Below, piece after piece: positions 26,027 through 35,788 of a stretch of DNA of 64,000 bases. This DNA comes from Devosia sp. FKR38 (GTDB lineage Bacteria > Pseudomonadota > Alphaproteobacteria > Rhizobiales > Devosiaceae), in the NCBI RefSeq assembly GCF_005222805.1, contig NZ_STGC01000002.1:695836-759835 (forward strand), in the 5' to 3' direction. Within the stretch, counting starts at the first letter, position 1. The number at the start of each line of letters is the position of its first letter. A model generated the notes under the pieces. That model saw only the letters and a program-made list of their open reading frames with translations. It did no database searches and was not told the origin of the DNA. The position numbers and the translations under genes are program-made.

Positions 26027-27190
26027 ATGACCGACAAGAAACCGTCCTTCTTCAAGCGCCTGTTCGGCGGCGATGTCGCGCCCACGCCGCCGGTTCCGCC
26101 CGTTGTGCCTGCCGCACCCGAAGCGCCCGCGCCCGTGCCGCCCGTGCCGCCCGGTCCGCCCGAGGCGACGCCGGCCTATATCGAGGCGGTCGAGGAGGCT
26201 ACCCACGCCGCCCAGGTCGGCGCTCCGCCTGCGGCACCCGCCGCTGTGCCCGCGCCGGCTGAACCGGCCGAGCCCAAGGGCTGGTTCGCCCGCCTGGCGT
26301 CGGGGCTTAAGCGCTCGTCCGATCAGCTCACCGGCTCGATCACCGCCGTCTTCACCAAGCGCAAGCTCGATGCGGCAACGCTGGAAGAACTCGAAGACGT
26401 GCTGATCCAGGCCGATCTGGGCATCGAAACCGCGACGGCTATCACCGATACCCTGCGCCGCGACCGCTTTGACCGCGATGTCTCGGGCGAGGATGTGCGT
26501 GCCGTGCTGGCCGCCGAGGTGGAAAAAGTGCTCGGTCCCGTGGCGCAGCCGCTCGAGATCTCTGGCACGCAAAAGCCCTTCATCATCCTGATGATCGGGG
26601 TCAATGGCTCGGGCAAGACCACCACCATCGGCAAGCTGGCGCAGAAATATGCCGCCGAAGGCAAGTCGGTGATGCTGGCGGCCGGCGACACCTTCCGCGC
26701 CGCCGCCATCGAGCAGCTGCAGATCTGGGGTGACCGCACCGGGGCCACCGTGGTTTCGCGCCCGGCCGGCGCTGATGCCTCGGGCCTGGCCTTTGATGCG
26801 GTGACCCAGGCGCGGGCCGAAGGGCGCGATGTGCTGATCATCGATACGGCCGGCCGCCTGCAGAACCGCGACGAGCTGATGAACGAGCTCGAAAAGATCA
26901 TCCGCGTGATCAAGAAGGTCGATCCCACGGCCCCGCACGCGACGCTGCTGACGCTGGATGCCACCACCGGGCAGAATGCGCTCAAGCAGGTCGAAATCTT
27001 CGGCAAGCGCGCCGGGGTGACCGGGCTGGTGATGACCAAGCTCGACGGCACGGCACGCGGCGGAATTCTGGTGGCCATTGCGCGCCAGTTCGGCCTGCCG
27101 GTGCATTTCATCGGCGTGGGCGAGGGGGTGGGCGATCTCGAAGCCTTTACCGCCGCCGATTTTGCCCAGGCCATTGCCGGGCGCGACTAG
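26027..27190 (+). CDS. ftsY: Signal recognition particle receptor FtsY
   Basis: A 387-residue SRP-receptor GTPase. After MTDKKPSFFKRLFGG comes a Pro/Ala-rich acidic linker (about residues 18-90), then the N domain from GWFARLASGLKRSS and the G domain with GVNGSGKTTTIGKLAQ, DTAGRLQNRDELM, TKLDGTARGG and GVGEGVGDLE. The acidic A domain is short and Pro-rich, as is common in alphaproteobacteria; membrane binding probably uses the amphipathic KRLF and GWFARLASGLKR helices. It is 20 bases after mtaB, in the conserved dapF-mtaB-ftsY-yciB order. Confidence 0.96.
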   Translation: MTDKKPSFFKRLFGGDVAPTPPVPPVVPAAPEAPAPVPPVPPGPPEATPAYIEAVEEATHAAQVGAPPAAPAAVPAPAEPAEPKGWFARLASGLKRSSDQLTGSITAVFTKRKLDAATLEELEDVLIQADLGIETATAITDTLRRDRFDRDVSGEDVRAVLAAEVEKVLGPVAQPLEISGTQKPFIILMIGVNGSGKTTTIGKLAQKYAAEGKSVMLAAGDTFRAAAIEQLQIWGDRTGATVVSRPAGADASGLAFDAVTQARAEGRDVLIIDTAGRLQNRDELMNELEKIIRVIKKVDPTAPHATLLTLDATTGQNALKQVEIFGKRAGVTGLVMTKLDGTARGGILVAIARQFGLPVHFIGVGEGVGDLEAFTAADFAQAIAGRD

Positions 27191-27276
27191 CCCTAATCTG
27201 ACCAAGCTTGCAGCCTAGCGAGAGCTTGCATGATGCGGGCCCAGCGCCCACTATTGTCAGAAAGCCGATTTGAGAC

Positions 27277-27930
27277 ATGTCCATGACCGACAAAGCTGAA
27301 CCAGAGATCAAGTGGGACGAACTGCGTCCCCAGATCATCAAGATGGCGCTGGAGCTGGGGCCGCTGGTCATTTTCTTCATTGCCAATGCGCGGGCCGATA
27401 TCTTTGTCGCCACCGCCTGGTTCATGGGCGCCATGGTGGTGTCGCTGGCCGCCAGCTGGCTGATCCTGAAAAAGATTGCCGTCATGCCGCTGGTCACCGG
27501 CGCGGTGGTGCTGGTGTTCGGCGGGCTGACGCTGTGGCTCAAGGACGATACGTTCATCAAGATGAAGCCCACCATCACCAATGGGCTGTTTGCCGTGGTG
27601 CTGCTGGGCGGCCTGATGTTCGGCCAGTCGCTGCTCAAATATGTGTTCGGCGATGTCTATCGCCTGCGGCCGGAAGGCTGGAGCAAGCTCACGCGCAACT
27701 GGGGCCTGTTCTTCGTGCTGCTCGCGGTGATCAATGAAGTGGTCTGGCGCGGCTCGAACGCCTATTTTGCCACCGATCCCAAGGCCGCCACCGACCTCTG
27801 GGTGGCCTTCAAGGTCTGGGGCGTGATGCCATTGACCGTGCTGTTCTCGATCAGCCAGGTGTCGCTGCTGAGCAAATATGCCCCGGTCGACGAACCCAAG
27901 CATGTGCCGCCGATTGTGGTCGAGCTTTAG
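27277..27930 (+). CDS. yciB: Septation protein A / YciB family membrane protein
   Basis: A 217-residue inner-membrane protein with five or so helices ([57 protein letters not shown] and later ones). The motif [20 protein letters not shown] and NEVVWRG are YciB/IspZ hallmarks. The family affects cell division and envelope integrity and interacts with elongation and division proteins. Start may be the first or third Met (27277 or 27283). It follows ftsY after 86 bases, as in other Hyphomicrobiales. Confidence 0.93.
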   Translation: MSMTDKAEPEIKWDELRPQIIKMALELGPLVIFFIANARADIFVATAWFMGAMVVSLAASWLILKKIAVMPLVTGAVVLVFGGLTLWLKDDTFIKMKPTITNGLFAVVLLGGLMFGQSLLKYVFGDVYRLRPEGWSKLTRNWGLFFVLLAVINEVVWRGSNAYFATDPKAATDLWVAFKVWGVMPLTVLFSISQVSLLSKYAPVDEPKHVPPIVVEL

Positions 27931-27934
27931 GCGT

Positions 27935-28339
27935 CTAGCCGAACAGCCCGATTATGCCGCCTTCGATCAGCAGCACGGCGAGGAGATAGCCGCCGTTGAT
28001 GGCGGTCAGCGTCCAGCTCTTGCCCTCATAGCGGTGGTTGAGCACCATGCCGGTCAGCACAAAGCCGAGCCAGAGATGGGCGCCGACCAATAGGCCATTG
28101 GCCGGGGTCATGGCGCCGGTGATCGCCGGCGTCAGCAGGGCAATGAAGTAGGCCATCACCAGCACGCAGAGCACCGACCAGAGATAGGGCGTGTAGTCGG
28201 CGCGGTTGATGTCCTCGGGTGCCTTGCCGATGGCGGCCAGCCAGGGCCGCGCCAGCACCATGTACCAGCCGGCCCCAAAGGCCCAGGCCAGAGCTGCCGC
28301 CAGAATGACGGCCAGCCAGTTCACACTCAGATAGCCCAT
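27935..28339 (-). CDS. DUF1761 family small membrane protein
   Basis: A 134-residue protein with four hydrophobic helices. The N-terminus MGYLSVNWLAVILAAALAW and WMVLARPWL-like segment (GAGWYMVLARPWLAAIGK) match DUF1761, small integral membrane proteins of unknown function. It converges on yciB with four bases between stops. No operon partner on its own strand is close: the EVE gene upstream ends about 70 bases away. Confidence 0.88.
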   Translation of the reverse strand: MGYLSVNWLAVILAAALAWAFGAGWYMVLARPWLAAIGKAPEDINRADYTPYLWSVLCVLVMAYFIALLTPAITGAMTPANGLLVGAHLWLGFVLTGMVLNHRYEGKSWTLTAINGGYLLAVLLIEGGIIGLFG

Positions 28340-28411
28340 TGTCTGTACTCCCCCCGGTGTCGTTGCACCGGGCGTGAGCTTAGCAATGCGGGCGCCGATT
28401 GGGTAGGGCGC

Positions 28412-28846
28412 CTAGAGCCCGCCCATGGCGCAGATCTCGGCCCATTCGGCCGGCGAAACCTTGGACACCGAAAGGCGCGACAGCTTGATCAGCTCGATAT
28501 TGGCCAGCGAGGGCGTGGCCTTGATGGTCGCGAGCGTCACCGGCTTGGGCAGCGGCTTGACCGCTTCGACATCGACGCATTCCCACACCACCTCGCCCTT
28601 GGCATTGAGCTCGGCGGTGTCGTCGGGATGGGCCAGGGCGATGACGCGGATGATGCCGACGATCTCCTTGCCGATATTGGAATGGTAGAAGAAGGCTTCG
28701 TCGCCCAGGGCCATGGCTTTCATATTGTTGCGGGCGGCATAATTGCGCACGCCATGCCACTGCTCGGGTTCGCCGCGTGCGGTCTTGGCCGTCATGTCGT
28801 CAAACGAGAAGACATTGGGCTCCGATTTCATCAGCCAATAGGCCAT
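28412..28846 (-). CDS. EVE domain protein
   Basis: A 144-residue single EVE (PUA-like) domain: MAYWLMKSEPNVFSFDDM, WHGVRNYAARNNMKAM, GDEAFFYHSN and VSKVSPAEWAEI are all present. EVE domains bind modified nucleobases in DNA or RNA; this thymocyte-protein-like subtype is widespread in alphaproteobacteria and usually sits next to YciI, GpsA and TsaD, as here. It follows the YciI gene by five bases and is the last gene of the tsaD-gpsA-yciI-EVE unit. The neighbourhood with t6A synthesis makes RNA a plausible ligand (inference). Confidence 0.93.
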   Translation of the reverse strand: MAYWLMKSEPNVFSFDDMTAKTARGEPEQWHGVRNYAARNNMKAMALGDEAFFYHSNIGKEIVGIIRVIALAHPDDTAELNAKGEVVWECVDVEAVKPLPKPVTLATIKATPSLANIELIKLSRLSVSKVSPAEWAEICAMGGL

Positions 28847-28851
28847 GCGCG

Positions 28852-29145
28852 TCAGCTCCGGCCCGACATATTGTCGATCGCCAGGTTCCAGCGCTTGACC
28901 TCCCAGCTGGCAAACACGCCCTGCTGCACGAAGGGATCGGCGGAGAACGCTGATGTCGCGGCCTCAAGGCTCTCGGCCTCGAGCACCATCACTGAACCCT
29001 CGGGCTTGTCATCGGCGTCCCAGAGTGCCCCGGCCAGCACGAGCTTGTCGCCCAGGCTCTTGAGGTGTTCCAGGTGCACAGGACGCACCGCCAGGCGGTG
29101 ATCGAGCCCATTGGGCTTGTCCCGGCCAATAAATACAAACAGCAT
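28852..29145 (-). CDS. YciI family protein
   Basis: A 97-residue YciI-like alpha-beta barrel protein: the conserved RPVHLEHLKSLG with His, LVLAGALWDAD, and DPFVQQGVFASWEVKRWN. The family is related to EthD and dye-decolourising folds and may have hydrolase or lyase-like activity with a His-Asp pair; its role here is unknown. It sits five bases from the stop of gpsA and five bases before the EVE gene, in one transcription unit. Confidence 0.92.
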   Translation of the reverse strand: MLFVFIGRDKPNGLDHRLAVRPVHLEHLKSLGDKLVLAGALWDADDKPEGSVMVLEAESLEAATSAFSADPFVQQGVFASWEVKRWNLAIDNMSGRS

Positions 29146-29150
29146 GTTTC

Positions 29151-30140
29151 TTAATCCTCGCGTTTGAGCGGGCGGGACATCAGCCCCGCAACAACAGTGG
29201 CAATCGATTCCTCGCCTGTCAGCACGGCATGGACAGCGGCAATCAACGGCGCATCGACATCAAGGCTGCGCGCCAGTGCATCGGCCACCGGCGTGGTGCT
29301 GACGCCCTCGGCCAGCTTGGCACCGGCGTCGATGATGGCCTGAGGCCGTTCGCCGCGCCCCAGCGCCATGCCGAACTGGTAATTGCGCGACTGCACCGAG
29401 GTGCAAGTCAGTGTCAGATCGCCCAGGCCGGCGAGCCCGGTCAGCGTCGAGGTCGAGCCGCCCATGGCCTGCACCATGCGGGCCATTTCGGCATAGGCAC
29501 GGGCGATCAGCGCCGAGCGGGCCGAGGCGCCCAGCTGCGCGCCATCAATGGCGCCGGCGGCCAGGGCATAGACATTCTTGAGCGCGCCGGCGATCTCGAC
29601 GCCAATACGATCATCGCTGGCATAGGGGCGGAAGCTGGGACCGGCCAGCGCCGCGGCCAGCGAGGAGGTCTGGTCAGCGTCGTCGCCCGCCAGCGTCACC
29701 GCGGTGGGGCGGCCGGCCGCGACATCGGCGGCAAAGCTGGGGCCCGAGAGCACAAAGGGAATGGCATGGGGCGCCATGTCGACCAGAATTTCGCTCTGGC
29801 GCTCCAGTGTACCGGTCTCAAGCCCCTTTGCCGAGAGCACCACGGGGCGATGCGCGAGCAGCTTGGGGTCGATCGCGCCCAGCGCGCCACGGCTGGCCTG
29901 GGCGGGCACGGCCAGGATGATCATATCGGCCGCAGCCGCGCTGGTCGTCGCGCCGATGGCCGGGTGCAGCGCCTGGTCACCGAGATAGGCGCGATTGGTA
30001 CGCTGTTTGTTGATTTCGTCGGCCTGGGCCGCGTCACGCACCAGCAATTGCACCTGGCGCCCGGCCATGGCGGCGGCCTGGGCGAGGGCTGTGCCCCAGG
30101 CCCCGCCACCAATAACGAGCACAGTTTCAAGCGGCTTCAT
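29151..30140 (-). CDS. gpsA: Glycerol-3-phosphate dehydrogenase [NAD(P)+]
   Basis: A 329-residue cytoplasmic enzyme reducing dihydroxyacetone phosphate to sn-glycerol-3-phosphate for phospholipid synthesis. The Rossmann motif [16 protein letters not shown] opens the protein; [32 protein letters not shown], the catalytic Lys region [18 protein letters not shown] and [14 protein letters not shown] follow. Its start overlaps the tsaD end by 14 bases, indicating tight coupling. Confidence 0.96.
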   Translation of the reverse strand: MKPLETVLVIGGGAWGTALAQAAAMAGRQVQLLVRDAAQADEINKQRTNRAYLGDQALHPAIGATTSAAAADMIILAVPAQASRGALGAIDPKLLAHRPVVLSAKGLETGTLERQSEILVDMAPHAIPFVLSGPSFAADVAAGRPTAVTLAGDDADQTSSLAAALAGPSFRPYASDDRIGVEIAGALKNVYALAAGAIDGAQLGASARSALIARAYAEMARMVQAMGGSTSTLTGLAGLGDLTLTCTSVQSRNYQFGMALGRGERPQAIIDAGAKLAEGVSTTPVADALARSLDVDAPLIAAVHAVLTGEESIATVVAGLMSRPLKRED

Positions 30141-31206
30141 GGTTCACCTTCATGTCAGGCAGATCGAGCGGCCAGCGCGGACGGGCGGTAAAGTCGAGCC
30201 CATCGGTGGCGCCCAGGGCAAAGCGTTCGGCCCCGGCCCAGGCCACCATGGCGCCGTTGTCGGTGCAGAGCGCCATAGGCGGCACCACGAGGTCCGCTCC
30301 GGCGGCGGCACAGGCCTTGCCCAGCGCGGCGCCGATGCGGCGATTGGCCGCCACGCCGCCGGCGACCACCAGGGTCGGGCGCGTGCCCGGCAGTTCGGCA
30401 GCAAAGCGCGCCAGCGCCTGGCCGGCCCGCACCGCGACGATCTCGGCCACGGCGGCCTGGAAGCTGGCGGCAATGTCGGCGACATCCTGATCGCTCAGCG
30501 GCGCCAGCGCCTCGGCCTGCAGCCGTACGGCGGTCTTGAGGCCTGAGAACGAGAAGTCGAGCCGCGCCTCGCGCAGCAGGGGGCGGGGGAACTTGAACCG
30601 CTTGGAATCGCCCTTGGCAGCGATGGCCTCCACCGCCGGCCCGCCGGGGTGGCCGAGGCTGAGGAGCTTGGCCACCTTGTCAAAGGCCTCGCCCAGCGCA
30701 TCATCGATCGTTGTGCCCCAGCGCTCATAGTCGCCGACGCCGCGCACCAGCACGAACTGGCTGTGCCCGCCCGACACCAGCAGCATCAGATAGGGAAAGG
30801 CGACATTATTGGTCAGCCGCGCGGTCAGGGCGTGGGCTTCGAGATGGTTGACCGCGATCAGTGGTTTGTCGAGCGCCGCGGCCAGCGCCTTGGCGGTGGT
30901 CAGCCCCACCAGCACGCCACCGATCAGGCCCGGCCCGGCGGTGGCCGCAATGGCGTCGACCTGATCGAGGCGAATGCCCGCCTCGCGGCAGGCCTGGGCG
31001 ATGATGTGGTCGAGATAGGTCACATGGGCGCGTGCCGCCAGCTCGGGCACAACCCCGCCAAAAGCCGCATGTTCATCGAGCTGGCTGCGCACCACATTGG
31101 AGGCAATGGTGGAATGGCCCGATGCATCGCGCAGCACAATGGCCGCGGCGGTTTCGTCGCAGCTGGTCTCGATACCCAGAATGGTCGCTTGTGCTTGCCC
31201 GGTCAC
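30127..31206 (-). CDS. tsaD: tRNA t6A synthesis protein TsaD
   Basis: A 359-residue ASKHA-fold enzyme that transfers threonylcarbamoyl to A37 of ANN-decoding tRNAs, with TsaB, TsaE and Tsa[29 protein letters not shown], the metal-binding HLEAH (in [12 protein letters not shown]), [11 protein letters not shown] and the late [14 protein letters not shown] are present. The GTG at 31204-31206 is chosen since it directly precedes the conserved core; a longer open frame upstream runs into the hemC gene on the other strand and is not credible. It is divergent from hemC, with only 49 bases between start codons. Confidence 0.95.
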   Translation of the reverse strand: MTGQAQATILGIETSCDETAAAIVLRDASGHSTIASNVVRSQLDEHAAFGGVVPELAARAHVTYLDHIIAQACREAGIRLDQVDAIAATAGPGLIGGVLVGLTTAKALAAALDKPLIAVNHLEAHALTARLTNNVAFPYLMLLVSGGHSQFVLVRGVGDYERWGTTIDDALGEAFDKVAKLLSLGHPGGPAVEAIAAKGDSKRFKFPRPLLREARLDFSFSGLKTAVRLQAEALAPLSDQDVADIAASFQAAVAEIVAVRAGQALARFAAELPGTRPTLVVAGGVAANRRIGAALGKACAAAGADLVVPPMALCTDNGAMVAWAGAERFALGATDGLDFTARPRWPLDLPDMKVNHEAA

Positions 31207-31255
31207 GATGAACTGGTTACTCCCTCGGGGGTGTGTGTGCCTACTATAGGACGAA

Positions 31256-32203
31256 ATGACAATGCAATCGCCCCAGACTTTCGCCCGCATCGGCACCCGT
31301 GGCAGCCCGCTCGCCCTGGCGCAGGCCCGGCTGGTGCGGCGCCTTCTGGCCGAAGCGCATGGGGTGAACCCGGATGACATCGCCATCGAGGTGATCTCCA
31401 CTGGCGGTGACCGCAGCCAGGCCAGCAATGTCAGCCTGGGGGATATTGGCGGCAAGGGTCTGTTTACCAAGGAAATCGATGAGGCCATGCTGAGTGGCCG
31501 GGTCGATATCGGCGTGCATTCGAGCAAGGATGTGGCCACCGGCCTGCCCGAGGGCATTGTGCTGGCCGCCTTCCTTGAGCGCGAGGATGTGCGCGACGCG
31601 TTCATTTCAATCAAGGCGGCAAGCCTGGATCAGCTTCCCGAGCGCGGGCGCTTCGGCACCTCCTCGATCCGGCGTGCGGCCCAGGCGCTGCGGCAGCGGC
31701 CGGACCTCGAGATCGTGCCCTTCCGCGGCAATGTCGGCACGCGCCTGCAAAAGCTGCTCGATGATGTGGCCGACGCCACCCTGCTGGCCATGGCCGGGCT
31801 CAACCGGCTGGGCGAGGGTCACCGCGCTACCAGCCAGCTCGATCCCGAGATTTTCATGCCGGCCCCGGCGCAGGGTGCCATCGGGCTGGCAGTGCGCAGC
31901 GATGATGCCCGCATGGCCGGGTTGGTGGCGGCGCTGGATCATGCGCCGACCCATACCGCCATCACTGCCGAGCGCGCCATGCTGGCGGTGCTCGATGGTT
32001 CCTGCCGCACGCCGGTGGGCGCGCTGAGCCGCACCGATGGCGCGGGGCTGCTGCTCAAGGGGCAGATCCTCAGCCTTGATGGCAAGACGGCGTTTGAGAG
32101 CCAGGCGAGCGGCAGCGATCCGCTGGCCCTGGGCCGGCAGGTGGGCGAAGACCTCATCGCCCAGGCTGGCAGCGAGTGGCTGGCGCAATGGGCGCGTAGC
32201 TGA
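31256..32203 (+). CDS. hemC: Hydroxymethylbilane synthase
   Basis: A 315-residue porphobilinogen deaminase that builds the linear tetrapyrrole. [19 protein letters not shown], the [11 protein letters not shown] run, [16 protein letters not shown] and the dipyrromethane-cofactor Cys in [11 protein letters not shown] are all intact. AGG a few bases before ATG 31256 supports the first Met over the third. The stop overlaps hemD (TGATG). The order hemC-hemD-mitofilin-hemY is a conserved alphaproteobacterial operon. Confidence 0.97.
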   Translation: MTMQSPQTFARIGTRGSPLALAQARLVRRLLAEAHGVNPDDIAIEVISTGGDRSQASNVSLGDIGGKGLFTKEIDEAMLSGRVDIGVHSSKDVATGLPEGIVLAAFLEREDVRDAFISIKAASLDQLPERGRFGTSSIRRAAQALRQRPDLEIVPFRGNVGTRLQKLLDDVADATLLAMAGLNRLGEGHRATSQLDPEIFMPAPAQGAIGLAVRSDDARMAGLVAALDHAPTHTAITAERAMLAVLDGSCRTPVGALSRTDGAGLLLKGQILSLDGKTAFESQASGSDPLALGRQVGEDLIAQAGSEWLAQWARS

Positions 32204-32931
32204 TGCGCATGCTGGTCACACGGCCTGAGCCCGATGGGCAGTCGAGCGCGGCGCGCCTGGCGGCGCTCGGCATAGCGGCCAGTGTGGCGCCGCTGATGCA
32301 GCGGCAGACGCTGGATTGCTCGCTGCCGCCGGCGGATGGTTTCAAGGCCATGGTGCTGACCAGTGCCAATGCGGTGCGGAGCCTGGTCGATCGGAATGTG
32401 GTGGCGCGCTATGCCCATCTGCCCGTGCTGGCCGTGGGGGACCGCACGGCGCGCGACGCCGAAGTGGCGGGCTTTGCCCGGGTCAGCAGCGCGGCAGGGG
32501 CTTTGGGCGATCTGGTCAATGCCATTGGCCTCTCGGGTCTGGGCGGGCCGCTGTTCTATCCGGCCGGCAAGCACCAGAGCGCCGATCTGGCGCATGCGCT
32601 GGCCCCGCTGGGCGTCATGGTGGTCACGGCCCGCATCTATGACATGGTGGCCATTGATGCGCTGCCCGCGCCGGTGCTGGCCGATCTCAGCCATGGCGGT
32701 ATCGACGCGGTTCTGGTCTATTCGCGGCGCACGGCGGAGATATTTGCTCGGCTAGCCGGCGGGCTCGATCGGCATAGCCGGCAGAACTTGGCAATGCTGT
32801 GCATGAGCGAAGCGGTGGCCGAGCCGCTGCTGGCGGCGCATTTCAGCCGCATCAGTCTGGCTGATCGTCCCGACGAAGACGCCATGATGAGCCTGGCGCT
32901 GGGTTTTTCCCGCGATCAGACTCGGTCATAG
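32203..32931 (+). CDS. hemD: Uroporphyrinogen-III synthase
   Basis: A 242-residue HemD that cyclises hydroxymethylbilane with inversion of ring D. The family is poorly conserved; recognisable parts are [49 protein letters not shown] and AVLVYSRRTAEIF. Position directly after hemC, with overlapping stop and start, makes the assignment firm. The next gene follows after 28 bases. Confidence 0.93.
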   Translation: MRMLVTRPEPDGQSSAARLAALGIAASVAPLMQRQTLDCSLPPADGFKAMVLTSANAVRSLVDRNVVARYAHLPVLAVGDRTARDAEVAGFARVSSAAGALGDLVNAIGLSGLGGPLFYPAGKHQSADLAHALAPLGVMVVTARIYDMVAIDALPAPVLADLSHGGIDAVLVYSRRTAEIFARLAGGLDRHSRQNLAMLCMSEAVAEPLLAAHFSRISLADRPDEDAMMSLALGFSRDQTRS

Positions 32932-32959
32932 TCAACCGGCAACAACAAGGATAGGCGCA

Positions 32960-34249
32960 ATGGCGGATAGCACTGGCAAGGATCCCAAGGCAGGCGAGAC
33001 GGGCTCGGGCGCGGTCAAGCCGCCCGTGCTCGACCTCAAGGCCCGGCCCAGCGCCCCGGCCAGCGCCGCCGAGTCCAAGCCCGCTAGCGCGCCTGCGTCC
33101 GGCACCGCCGTGCCGCCCAAGCCGGGCGTGCCGCCAACCGGCAAGCCCGATGACAAGCCAGCTGCCTCCCCATCGTCCAGCTCCACCAAGCCCGCCGCAG
33201 CCGCGCTGCCGTCCAAGACCGGCTCGGGTGCAGGGGGCCTGGTGGGTGCAGCGATCATCGGTGGCCTGTTGGGTCTCGGTGGCGCCTATGGCCTGGCCGT
33301 CACCGGCAATTGGCCGGCGCAGCCTTTGCCCCCGACGGCGGTTGATCCGCAGGTCGCCACGCTGGCCAAGGCCATCCCCGAGCTCGAAACCGTTACCCAG
33401 ACCACCCAGTCCGAACTGGCCCGCGCCAATCAGCGCCTGGCCGCGCTGGAATCGGCGACCCCGCCGGCGGCCACTGAAGCTGTCGCTGCACCCGACACCG
33501 CAGCGATCGAAGCCTCCATCGCCGGTTTGACCGAGCGGCTTGATGCGCTGGCCGCCGCGCCGCAGGGCAGTAGCGACAGCGCCGCGCTCGATGGCCTGCG
33601 CAGCGATTTGGCGAGCCTCACTTCTCGCCTCGACGAAGTGGCGGCGCGCGTCGGCACCGGCGAAGCCAGCCTCAAGACCCTCGAAAGCACCGTGGCCACC
33701 ACCAGCGCCGCCCTGGCGCAGCAGCCCAGTGACATCGGCGCCGTGCTGCAATTGCCGCTGATCCTCTCGGGCCTCGAAACCGCCTTTGCCAGCGGCCGAC
33801 CCTATGAGACCGAGCTGGCGGCGCTGCGGGCTGGCCTGCCCAAGGCCAGCGTGCCCACCGTCATTGCCAATGCAGCCGCCACGGGCCTGCCACGGCCCGA
33901 TACCATTGCCCGCCAGTTTGCCGATGTGGTTCCGGCCATGCTGGCCGGGCGTCCGGTCGATCCCAATGCCGGCTGGCAGGCTGGCGCGCTCGACTGGTTT
34001 GCCGGGGTCATCGCCTTGCAACCCAGTGGCGAGATTGAGGGCGATTCGCCCGATGCGGTGCTGTCGCGGGCCAAGGCGGCGGTGGATCGCCGCGATTTCG
34101 CCGCGGCCCAGGCCCTGATCGCCAGCCTGCCTGCCTCCATGCGCGACGCGGCTGGCGCAGTGCCCGGGCTCATCGCCGATCAGGCGGCGGCGCAAGAGTT
34201 CCTGCTCACGCTGCGCAGCCAGGCGCTGGCTGGTGAGGTGACGCCATGA
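32960..34249 (+). CDS. Mitofilin (Mic60)-like inner-membrane protein
   Basis: A 429-residue protein: a Pro/Ala/Ser-rich cytoplasmic N-terminus (residues 1-90), one transmembrane helix (about 92-114, VGAAIIGGLLGLGGAYGLAV), a periplasmic coiled coil (about 125-260) and a helical C-terminal domain. This is the layout of the alphaproteobacterial COG4223/mitofilin family, homologous to mitochondrial Mic60, which shapes crista junctions; bacterial homologs lie in haem operons and can bend membranes. Stop and hemY start overlap by four bases (ATGA). The family assignment rests on layout and context more than on strict motifs. Confidence 0.8.
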   Translation: MADSTGKDPKAGETGSGAVKPPVLDLKARPSAPASAAESKPASAPASGTAVPPKPGVPPTGKPDDKPAASPSSSSTKPAAAALPSKTGSGAGGLVGAAIIGGLLGLGGAYGLAVTGNWPAQPLPPTAVDPQVATLAKAIPELETVTQTTQSELARANQRLAALESATPPAATEAVAAPDTAAIEASIAGLTERLDALAAAPQGSSDSAALDGLRSDLASLTSRLDEVAARVGTGEASLKTLESTVATTSAALAQQPSDIGAVLQLPLILSGLETAFASGRPYETELAALRAGLPKASVPTVIANAAATGLPRPDTIARQFADVVPAMLAGRPVDPNAGWQAGALDWFAGVIALQPSGEIEGDSPDAVLSRAKAAVDRRDFAAAQALIASLPASMRDAAGAVPGLIADQAAAQEFLLTLRSQALAGEVTP

Positions 34250-35619
34250 TCCGTCTCGCCTCCTGGATTGTCGGCAGCCTGTTGATCGCCGCGCTGGCGG
34301 CCTGGATGATTTCGCTGCCCGGCACGCTGACGCTGGAAGTGGCCAATTATCGCATGCAGCCGCGCCTGGGCACGGCGGTGTTCATCTTCATTTGTGTCGC
34401 TCTCGTGGTCATTCTGGTCTGGGCGGTGGTGCGGCGCATCATTGCCGCGCCCAAGCTTCTCGCCCGGCGCAGCCAGGAGCGGCGGCGCGAACAGGGTGTG
34501 GAAGCCTTGGGCGATGCCGTGGTGGCGCTACAGTCCGGCGATGCCGCCCGCGCGCGGCTCTTGGCGCGTGAAGCGCAGGCCCGCCTGCCCGACAATGCCG
34601 CGGCGCGGCTGCTCGAAGCCCGGGCCGATCTGGCGCTGGGCGACATGCCGGCCGCGCGCGAGCATTACCGGGCGCTGATCGCCAGCGACAAGACGGCGCT
34701 GGCCGCGCTCACCGGGCTTTACGATCAGGCCCGCACGCAGCACCGGCCCGAGGCCGCTCTGACCTTTGCCCGCAAGGCCTTGGCCCTGGCGCCCACCAGT
34801 GCCTGGGCGGCCGAGGCGGTGTTCGGCGATCTGACGCGGCGCGGGCAATGGGCCGAGGCGGTTGCCATGGTCAATGTCGAGCCGGCCAATACGCGCGAAG
34901 CGCGAGCCGCCAAGCGTCGCCGCCAGGCGGTGATCGAGACAGCGCGGGCGCGCGAGGCGGAGACCAGCGCGCCGCTGGCCGGGCTCGACCATGCGCTGAC
35001 CGCGCTCAAGTTGCTGCCCGATTTCGTGCCCGCCGCGCTAATCGCGGCCCGCATTCACATCAACCGCGGGGAAACGCGCAAGGCCATGAGTCTGTTGCGC
35101 CGCATCTGGCGCGCCACCGGCCATCCCGATGTCGCCGCGCTCTATGCCCATGCCCAGCCTGGCGCCTCGGCCGTCGACCGGCTCAAGCGCCTGGGCGAGA
35201 TCATCGAATCGCCGCCGCCGCATCGCGCCGCGGGCATGGCGCTGGCCCGCGCGGCGATTGATGCCTATGACTGGCCGCAGGCCCGCCAGGCGCTGGCGCC
35301 GTTTTCCGGTCCCGATGCCACCCAGGGCGTCGCCAGCCTGATGGCCGAGATCGAAGAGGGCGAAAACGGCGATCAGGGCAAGGCGCGCGAGTGGCTGGCC
35401 CGCGCCGTGCGGGCGCCGCGCGATCCGGCCTGGACGGCCGATGGCATGGTGAGCGACGAATGGGAGCCGCTGTCGCCGGTCACCGGGCAGCTCGATGCCT
35501 TCGAGTGGAAAGTGCCCATGGTGCAGTCGGCCTCTTCGGCCCGCATGGAGGCGCCGGGCGCCGCACAATTGCCCGTCCCCGCATCGTTGCCTCTTGCACC
35601 GGCCCAAAACCCGACGTAA
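34246..35619 (+). CDS. hemY: HemY N-terminal domain protein (TPR, inner membrane)
   Basis: A 457-residue protein with two N-terminal transmembrane helices (about residues 5-24 and 43-62) and a TPR-rich soluble part (ALQSGDAARARLLAREAQAR, LARKALALAPTSAWAAEAV-type repeats, GETRKAMSLLRRIWRATGHPDVA). It belongs to the HemY family that closes the hemCD operon; this is not protoporphyrinogen oxidase despite the shared symbol, and its role in haem synthesis is unclear. The gene ends 12 bases before the tRNA-Thr gene. Confidence 0.9.
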   Translation: MIRLASWIVGSLLIAALAAWMISLPGTLTLEVANYRMQPRLGTAVFIFICVALVVILVWAVVRRIIAAPKLLARRSQERRREQGVEALGDAVVALQSGDAARARLLAREAQARLPDNAAARLLEARADLALGDMPAAREHYRALIASDKTALAALTGLYDQARTQHRPEAALTFARKALALAPTSAWAAEAVFGDLTRRGQWAEAVAMVNVEPANTREARAAKRRRQAVIETARAREAETSAPLAGLDHALTALKLLPDFVPAALIAARIHINRGETRKAMSLLRRIWRATGHPDVAALYAHAQPGASAVDRLKRLGEIIESPPPHRAAGMALARAAIDAYDWPQARQALAPFSGPDATQGVASLMAEIEEGENGDQGKAREWLARAVRAPRDPAWTADGMVSDEWEPLSPVTGQLDAFEWKVPMVQSASSARMEAPGAAQLPVPASLPLAPAQNPT

Positions 35620-35631
35620 AAGGCCCGCGTT

Positions 35632-35707
35632 GCCGCATTAGCTCAGTTGGTAGAGCACATCATTCGTAATGATGGGGTCAGGTGTTCGAGTCACCTATGC
35701 GGCACCA
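35632..35707 (+). tRNA. tRNA-Thr (anticodon CGT)
   Basis: A 76-base cloverleaf: acceptor GCCGCAT pairs with ATGCGGC, D arm GCTC-AGTTGGTA-GAGC, anticodon stem CATCA/TGATG around loop TTCGTAA (anticodon CGT, reading ACG), five-base variable loop, and T arm AGGTG-TTCGAGT-CACCT. The discriminator is A and CCA is encoded. It lies just behind hemY with no intervening terminator. Confidence 0.96.
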
Positions 35708-35788
35708 GTCCTTCTCCCATATCGATCCGCGCTCCCTTTGGCCCGCCGCACAGCTTTGCGCGCGGCAGGCGGGTGTTGATCGCTGTCT

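Noticed and set aside
34246..35619. Protoporphyrinogen oxidase (the other HemY)
   Set aside because: The sequence has two N-terminal membrane helices and TPR repeats with no FAD-binding motif, so it is the HemY-N family and not the oxidase.
35632..35707. tRNA-Thr as an integration site
   Set aside because: No integrase gene and no second copy of the tRNA 3' end appear downstream; the following genes are ordinary chromosomal ones.
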